Translations under genes and position numbers: made by a program
Assembly: GCA_002633005.1 (NCBI GenBank)
Contig: NMRA01000186.1
Coordinates: 358,702-422,701 of the forward strand
DNA length: 64,000 bases
Reading direction: 5' to 3'
DNA from: Phoronis australis
Lineage: Eukaryota; Phoronida; Phoronidae
Notes under the pieces: generated by a model
The model's database searches: none
What the model was told of the DNA's origin: nothing
What the model saw: only the letters and a program-made list of their open reading frames with translations
In this document: piece by piece, positions 58,100 through 64,000 of the stretch
How the letters are laid out: each line of letters begins with the position of its first letter
Numbering within the stretch: the stretch's first letter is position 1

Positions 58100-58720
58100 T
58101 CAATTGTGAGAACATTTTAGAACACATTGTTGTTCAGCTGTCCGAAATTCATCAATTTCCTTGAGACTTGTTTCAGATGGACATAAATCGTTTAGTGTAC
58201 ATTTATATTTGGGGATCTGGTGATAGATCGAATTTTCCCAATGTCGGCCTGCAATTAAGTTCATTGAAGTATTGTCATTTCTTACAAGTTTAGCTTCTAA
58301 TTGTCAAAAATCATCTCTCAATCAATCCATTTTCGTAGATACACTGTACGTAAACATGTAAATCAGAAACCAAGAATCAAATCCATGAGCAATGCGTTTA
58401 CCTTGATTTAATGACTTAATTCCTTTTTGATCCCCTGTTAGTGACTTTAAACAACAAATCTTGTACCGAAGTAAAAAAGCAATGCCTTTATTGACATTTG
58501 AATTGTGAACAATTTTTTTGGGAAGTGTTCAAATTTCATCAATGTTTTTGAGACTTATTTCAGATAGGCAAAAAGCGTCCACGTGCACTTTACTATTTGA
58601 GGATCGGATCATATTTTTTCTATATTCAAGATTCAACTAAATTCCCCGAATCATCATTTCTTAAAAGGTTAGCTTCTAATTGCCAAAAATCACCTATTTA
58701 CCTGTAAATCAGAAACCAAC
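58100..58720 (-). repeat. Tandem duplication of decayed coding-like sequence
   Basis: Two segments about 386 bp apart share GAGACTTRTTTCAGATRG, TTAGCTTCTAATTG, CAAAAATC and GTAAATCAGAAACCA. On the minus strand both read QLEA-L-RND-type blocks (QLEAKLVRNDN; QLEANLLRNDD) followed by different stops. This could be transposase or captured-gene remains inside the TIR element. Not identified. Confidence 0.45.
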
Positions 58721-61700
58721 GAATTTGTTGATCAAAACGGAATGTTATAAGCAATCTCCGCAGGCATGCTCGCAGATTTTTGACGGGTAACCGGGCGAAA
58801 TAGGAGATTGGGCATTCATAGTTAGGTGTAGTTTTGCTCTTTCCAAGTTACTTATAACGGTTCACGAGTTTAAATTGACCTAAAAAACGCTGAAATATTT
58901 GTTAAATTTCTTTATTATTGCGAGTATTTGAGTACCCTCTTTCGACATGTACACGGTCACCCCAATGGTAGCCTCGACAGCAGTGTTTCCACATATGTGG
59001 GAATTCCTTACAAACAACTCATGGTAACCATCTTCAAAAGAGATACTATTCTTGTGATAATACGGGGAACAGTAACATTATTTTATAAATAACCATCGGA
59101 AATAGTCCTTTTGTGTAATTAACAAACAACGGTCTTTATGTTCTTTAAAATTACCGACTCACTTTCGATGTCGGTCAGCCTTCACTGTATTTTTTCACAT
59201 TTTTTGGTTGTTTGGGCCTAATGTCTTGATACTGCTGTGCTGTGCACGAATGTTTTGTGTTTTTTGATGAATTTCGAATCAAAATTTCCCTCGTGAATAC
59301 TTGGCAGTGCATAGAGGGACAAAGGGACATTTCTCCGAACTGCTCCACCGAGAGAGGGTCCCGTCTGAAATGGGACAACTTAATTATGAAAAGCTAAACA
59401 TCATTAAGCTTGGAAAAGAGTGACAGTTCATTCCACCGTCGTGTGGTCAGACGACGTCGCAGGAAGTGACCTTCTTCAACATGAAAGTTGCACGGTTTCA
59501 CAAAAAACAGGAAAATAGACGTAATCGAGTCCAACATTGGGTCCTCTGTCCGAGAGCGTACAGTACCCTTAGGAATTTGTCAATAGAAACATGAAAACTG
59601 TGGCCACTTGAATGTCATCAATAGCCTCCTTCAGACGTGGGGCCGATCTGTGTGAAAATATCTACAGTACATATCAAGAATCGCGAAATGTGCAGCAATT
59701 GATGATATCTGTCAGGTCATCAATTTTTCTCAAGTGATATGTGGCAATTCGAGAAAAAAAGAGACAGTTGTCTCCGTTATCCCTTGACAAAGAGGGCCCT
59801 CTGGAAAAATATGGTTTTGCAGTCGCAAAATTGACTTAATGAATCGAAAAATCCCTTAAATTAATACGCTCCGCAAAAGCTTCGCTTTACAAATTTTGTC
59901 AATTTTTCGAAATATGTGCATGAATCATTACGTGCACGTTTCCAACTGCACTTAGACGACCTGTGGTGTGAAAGCGGAACCCTAATAACAACGTCCTGGC
60001 CAGGGTCCTCTGCACTGATACAGAGTTGTTAGATGTTCTCTCGAGTTTTCTCTGTTATCCGCATTTAGCAGTCTTTCTTTTCTCATCTGTCCCCGCCCCA
60101 CGCATATGTCGGTTGCCAGGGTTTAACCCTGAGGCCTGAATTTTTTTTTTTTTGGGGGGGCGTGCCCCCCGCTTCCTACGGCCCTGCTTTACGTCTAACT
60201 ATTTTACATTTACCAATGTTGCAGACGAGGGGATTCCCTTTCACCTTATCCTTATCCGAAATTATGGCATCTATGTTGATGCAATGCGAGAATGTTAAAG
60301 GCATAATATTAGGTTGTTTAGAGTATAAATTAATGCACTATGCAGACGACACGGTCCTCTTTCTAGATGGTTCAGAGGCCTCTTTAAAATTGTCACTTAA
60401 CCTTCTTGATCAGTTTGCTAAGTATTCTGGTTTGACACCCAATATCGGTAAAACTGTTAGTATATGAAATGATTCCAAGATATTTTGTGGTGATAAGCTT
60501 TGCCGTGAAAAAGATTTAAAATTGACAAGTTCCTAGTTCACATCCCTTGGAATTACCCTCTCTGTCAACTTACAGGACATAATTCACGTAAACTATGATG
60601 TAAAATTGAAAGAGGTTAGAAAAGGCATTGAAAATTGGTCAAAAAGAAATTTAACCACCTTTAGTAAGAAAGCGGTTGTCAAATCTTTTTCATCACCAAA
60701 ACTTATTCACCTCTTTTACACTTCCTCTTCCAAGTGCTACTTTTTAGGAAATTGAAAAAAATATTTTTTAATTATATATGGTGTACCTCTTCCGATAGAA
60801 TCTCTAGAAATAACATGGTACAGAAATCTGAAGATGGAGATGGGAATATGGTCATTTGTCAAAGCTATTAAACTGACGTGGATTCGGAGATTCTTCAAAA
60901 ATTATTATAACAATACTCCTTGGCTAAACATTTTCTGTGAAATTATTCCCAATATAAAAATGACTCTCTTCAGTTAGGTTCTTGTTTTTTCCTTGAAGTA
61001 TATCTAACCGTACTAAGAATATTTTTGGAAGGATATTTTTTATATCTTATACGAGTTCATCAATCTGTGCGAGACACACGACCCTTTGTACCAACCTTTG
61101 TGGTATAACCCCAAAACTTGTATAGACAGTAGTCCAATTTTTGGAACGAGTGGTTTCAAAAGGGTATACAGTACGTATACGATTTAATTGACTCTGGTAA
61201 AGGATATATTTATGATTATCATACCTTTTGTACACGTTTTCAATTTTGTCCGTTTATTACTCATTTTATGGAATACGAAATTCAATACATCGAACGTTTT
61301 TGGAATCATCTAAGAGACATAAGTATTATAGTCACTCCATTTTTTCCAGAACCTATTTTTCGAGTCTCCTCGGAAAATAAAGAGACGGAGAAAATCTGTC
61401 AATTATCCATTTCCAAATTGTATATTAAACACGTCGCGGAATTGAAGTGGGAGAGAGAAATTAAATTATGCGATGATTCTCAGTCTTGGAAAAAATGCAT
61501 TCTGTAATTTATCATTGTACTTCTGATGTCAGACTCAGATGGTTTAAATTCTGTATCAACCACAGACTTATTGGTACAAACTCTTATTTAAAGAAAATAG
61601 GTGTTAGTGAATCGTCTTTATGCTCTTTCTGTGAGCAATAGATGAAACAATTCTACATTTGTATTGGGAATGTCCACTTGTTCAGAAGTTTTGGGGATGT

Positions 61701-62096
61701 TTAAAACATAGATGATAAATCAGTGCAATTTCCCTCTGCAGTTAAATAATGTCTACCGCCTTGTTTGGAGACCCAGCCTGTAGATTAGAACTTGTAATTT
61801 TAATTCTTTGCTTAGCGAAATTTCATTCAAATAGGCAAAGGCTGCAAAAGGCTAAGCCCAAATTTCAGTCATTTTTACATGAGGTATGTGAGTACCACAA
61901 CCTGGAAAAAATTATTTACAATTACAAATTGGCTCCTGATAGATTTCAGGTAAAGTGGTCTTCTTTTTTGCCTAGCAACTAGCTTTTATAGGGTTCTATA
62001 ATGTTCGTAAATTGTTGATGTAATTGACTAGATTTCATATTGCTGAACAACTATGTACTAGTTGGTTGAATTAATAAATTTTTAATTCAAAAAAAG

Positions 62097-62820
62097 AATA
62101 GTATATGTAGAGAGGGAGTGGTAGAGCGAAAGAGATTTTAAAATTAAACACCAACATCCAATATTTCCAAACATTAATATAACTGTACAAAAACTCATAT
62201 AGCCCAACACTGTGCAGACCTAATTCATAGGGTACAAGACTTTGCTCTGCATCGACTAAAGGTGTTCTGTAATCTTACGCAAAATTGGTTGAGCACTCAA
62301 CACTTATCATTATTAACAATCTTTAGTCTTTCTATTCTTATCCTCGGAACAAAGTTCGATACTCAATAGAACATTGCTAAAGAAACTAAGGACAAGACAT
62401 GATTAAAAGACATGATATTTTGAAACATACATGTACTCATTCTCAGGTGGAAATAAAATGAAGCAGTAATACCACCACAGAGCGGAAGCTGGGAACATAC
62501 AGGGCAGGTGTGAAATACTGCAAAGAATGACAAATGAAAGGGAGGAACAGGAAAGTCACCCACACAAGTGTAGCCTAAGGCGCGACCCTGTTTGTTGCTC
62601 ATTGAAAACAGACTTGTTGAATGCTATCAAAAGGGACTACAATACTTTCAATTGCAGCACACTGTGCTCTATATACCAAACTGACGTGTTGTCTACAATT
62701 TCTTGGCGGGTAGTTTTACATTCATTACATTGCAAAAAATGTATGGCGGCATTGTGAAGATGCATAGATAACCGATGGGAAAAACAGCAAACTGTTTAGC
62801 CAATGTAACATTGCTTGACA
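62097..62820. other. Intergenic, no supported gene
   Basis: 62130-62190 (AATTAAACACCAACATCCAA region) resembles 38170-38230, next to another decayed coding segment. Nothing else was identified. Confidence 0.4.
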
Positions 62821-62825
62821 TTTGA

Positions 62826-63172
62826 ATGCAGACAATCATTCATAGAAAATACAAACTAGTAAACAACACTGCACTGGGCAACGGAGTGGACGTTCGCTTT
62901 ACAAATGTTATTTTTCATGACGAAGTTGGAGGATTTCCTATTCCAATTATAAATAATGACATCAAGGATTACAAACTTTTAACATTATCCCTAATGATTT
63001 TCTTAATGACGAATTCCTCCTGGAGGCAATTATTAGACACAACATTTTTGTAAAATACCTTTTTGGTCACACCGGTCCAACCTGCTGTGGATTCACAATT
63101 AACTTTGGACATGAATGGACCAATAGGATGGTCTACAAAAAAATTGGTGAAGACACTATTCTTTTCAATTGA
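62826..63172 (+). pseudogene. Frameshifted coding segment of unknown family
   Basis: The frame from 62826 reads protein-like sequence (RFTNVIFHDEVGGFPIPI) to about 62980. A one-base shift then opens a 60-plus-codon frame (NIIPNDFLNDEFLLEAIIRH, LFGHTGPTCCGFTINFGHEW) to a TGA at 63170-63172. Continuity of sense across the shift suggests a recently broken gene or a sequencing indel. I do not recognise the family. Confidence 0.45.
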
Positions 63173-63270
63173 ACATTATTGAGGACGTTGGTATGAGACC
63201 TGAGACAAGTTCTCAATGTACAAGAACCAGACACCAAACAACTGCTGTACTAAAACTAAAAATTTGTCTT

Positions 63271-63546
63271 TTAAAACTTCATTTGTGTCTCTGCAAACTG
63301 CAGAGCATGCTCTGCAATAACAACATTCTCTTTGACTGTCCTCGAAATTTCCAATTTGGACTTCTTCCTCAATAAGAAATGATGCATAAATAAGCGAAGA
63401 CCTTCCCTCAACATGTGCAACTTTGGGAAGGTTGCAATGCGAGTGAAGACTTCTGTTACTACAGTACTCGACTGGTCCAGGATTGAAAGTAATACACGAC
63501 GTAGAAAATGCACTCTTGTCTTGTTGAGTTCACTGAATTCAAGGAC
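63271..63546 (-). CDS. Candidate terminal exon, helical protein of unknown function
   Basis: A polypyrimidine tract ending TTTTTCTTCAG (minus strand) gives an acceptor at 63547-63548. The exon runs from 63546 through 91 codons to TAA at 63271. The sequence is Leu-rich and amphipathic (HFLRRVLLSILDQ, LHMLREGLRLFMHHF, KENVVIAEHALQFAE), without AT-driven bias toward stops. No domain is recognised. Upstream exons would lie beyond 63600 and were not found. It is convergent with the frameshifted segment at 62826-63172. No AATAAA was seen downstream. Confidence 0.4.
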   Translation of the reverse strand, partial: VLEFSELNKTRVHFLRRVLLSILDQSSTVVTEVFTRIATFPKLHMLREGLRLFMHHFLLRKKSKLEISRTVKENVVIAEHALQFAETQMKF

Positions 63547-63579
63547 CTGAAGAAAAATCAAGAAATCAAACATCTCAAG

Positions 63580-64000
63580 GTCAGCATTTTAACATAAGCA
63601 CACACATTTGTAAAAAATTAAATCAATTACAGGACTCACTGATTGAGTTGGCCTGCTGAAGTCCTCGCGAGGAGTACACAACGTAACCATCGCAATGCGT
63701 AAGTCCAATAATGGGTTTTAAATTTTCTATATATTATTACTCAACTGGATGGATGACTGAAAGTATTCATCGCATAAGCACAATCACCTAACCTTTAAAA
63801 AGTTTAGGAACATGCGTTTATATGTGAAACAGTAAATATTAAAAAAGCTCTTTGAAAAAGTATTAAATTCTGATACAGGTGCACGGGCCAAAACACACAT
63901 AAACAGAGATACATATTGCAGTATGTTAATTCATGTTCGAGAGCTAAAGAATCAAGGCCAGAGACTGAACTTTTTCAGTCTTAAAGTTACTAAACAATCA
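63580..64000. other. Right edge, nothing recognised
   Basis: AT-rich sequence, possibly intron upstream of the candidate exon at 63546. Confidence 0.35.

Larger units (their letters stand above)
57344..60186. mobile_element. 2.84-kb TIR DNA transposon inserted in LINE-D RT
   Basis: The left end CAGGCCCGTAGGAAGG and the reverse complement of the right end, CAGGGCCGTAGGAAGC, are inverted repeats. CTTTA flanks both ends (57339-57343 and 60187-60191). Deleting the element and one CTTTA restores the LINE RT frame. A GGGGGGCGTGCCCCCC hairpin lies beside the right end. No transposase is recognisable. Inside lie a family D element (57639-57867) and a decayed tandem duplication (58100-58720). The TIR resembles hAT-type ends, but the 5-bp duplication does not fit hAT. 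Confidence 0.78.
57030..62096 (+). mobile_element. LINE-D, L1/Tx1-like, 5'-truncated, split by a TIR element
   Basis: It starts inside RT with GPISLLNSSYKLLSACIAQ and NQTGFLPGRFF (57033-57150), then motif A (IELEKPFDSVSWE). RT is interrupted at 57343 and resumes at 60187. YGFTSNYFTFT then reads across the junction, followed by IMASML and HYADDTVLFLDGS (60260-60375, catalytic Asp pair intact). Later pieces are NWSKRNLTTFSKKAVVKSF (about 60630), a Cys/His region near 61610-61690 and an open tail 61749-61982. AATAAA is at 62073 with an A tail to 62096. Stops and frameshifts show it is dead. ORF1 and endonuclease are missing. Confidence 0.8.

Noticed and set aside
1-64000. CRISPR arrays, operons, bacterial promoters
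   Set aside because: Introns, LINEs, Penelope and microsatellites show eukaryotic DNA. The repeats seen lack the direct-repeat/spacer regularity of CRISPR.
1-64000. tRNA or rRNA genes
   Set aside because: I looked for B-box words such as GGTTCGAATCC and rRNA-like blocks by eye and found none. A tRNAscan run would be decisive.

Overview
This is a stretch of animal nuclear DNA. It is AT-rich and gene-poor, with spliced genes, microsatellites, one 812-base assembly gap (33974-34785) and many decayed transposons. The mixture points to a marine invertebrate: Penelope-like, L1/Tx1-like LINE and Ty3/gypsy-like elements, TIR DNA elements, and an intronless leucine-rich-repeat/Ig receptor. The phylum cannot be fixed from the sequence alone.

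Layout. 1-9 kb: a dead Penelope-like element (about 262-905), a 17-bp minisatellite, one intact LRR-Ig membrane receptor gene on the minus strand (4125-6896), and a 228-bp TIR element. 9-18.3 kb: a plus-strand LINE (B) nested inside a minus-strand LINE (A), both dead. 18.3-24.3 kb: mostly featureless, then a degraded gypsy-like pol on the minus strand (about 21880-24340). 24.3-28.8 kb: sparse, with a C2H2 zinc-finger fragment and a TTCCAAGTT hairpin and motif cluster.

28.8-54.4 kb is the most interesting part. It holds three paralogues (here A, B and C) of a small two-exon gene that I do not recognise. Exon 1 encodes one C-x2-C-x12-H-x4-H zinc finger. Exon 2 encodes a charged coiled coil built from 24-residue repeats, followed by a conserved C-terminal tail. 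All three share a phase-1 intron, a TATA-like box and an initiator-like TCACACTTGC. The genes are interspersed with five same-strand copies (R1-R5) of a roughly 3-kb non-coding unit carrying a dead reverse-transcriptase scrap, so the locus looks like a tandem segmental-duplication array. A minus-strand LINE (C) interrupts the array at about 40-43.1 kb.

54.4-62.1 kb: dispersed repeats with CTCF-like words, then a plus-strand LINE (D) split by a 2.84-kb TIR element. The element is flanked by CTTTA on both sides, and the LINE reading frame resumes across the site. 62.1-64 kb: two short coding-like segments of unknown product.

The genes I would treat as probably functional are the LRR-Ig receptor and paralogues A, B and C. 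The GGAATTTCCC (NF-kappaB-like) word in the B and C promoters, together with rapid change confined to their C-terminal tails, makes a defence role a testable idea. It is inference only.
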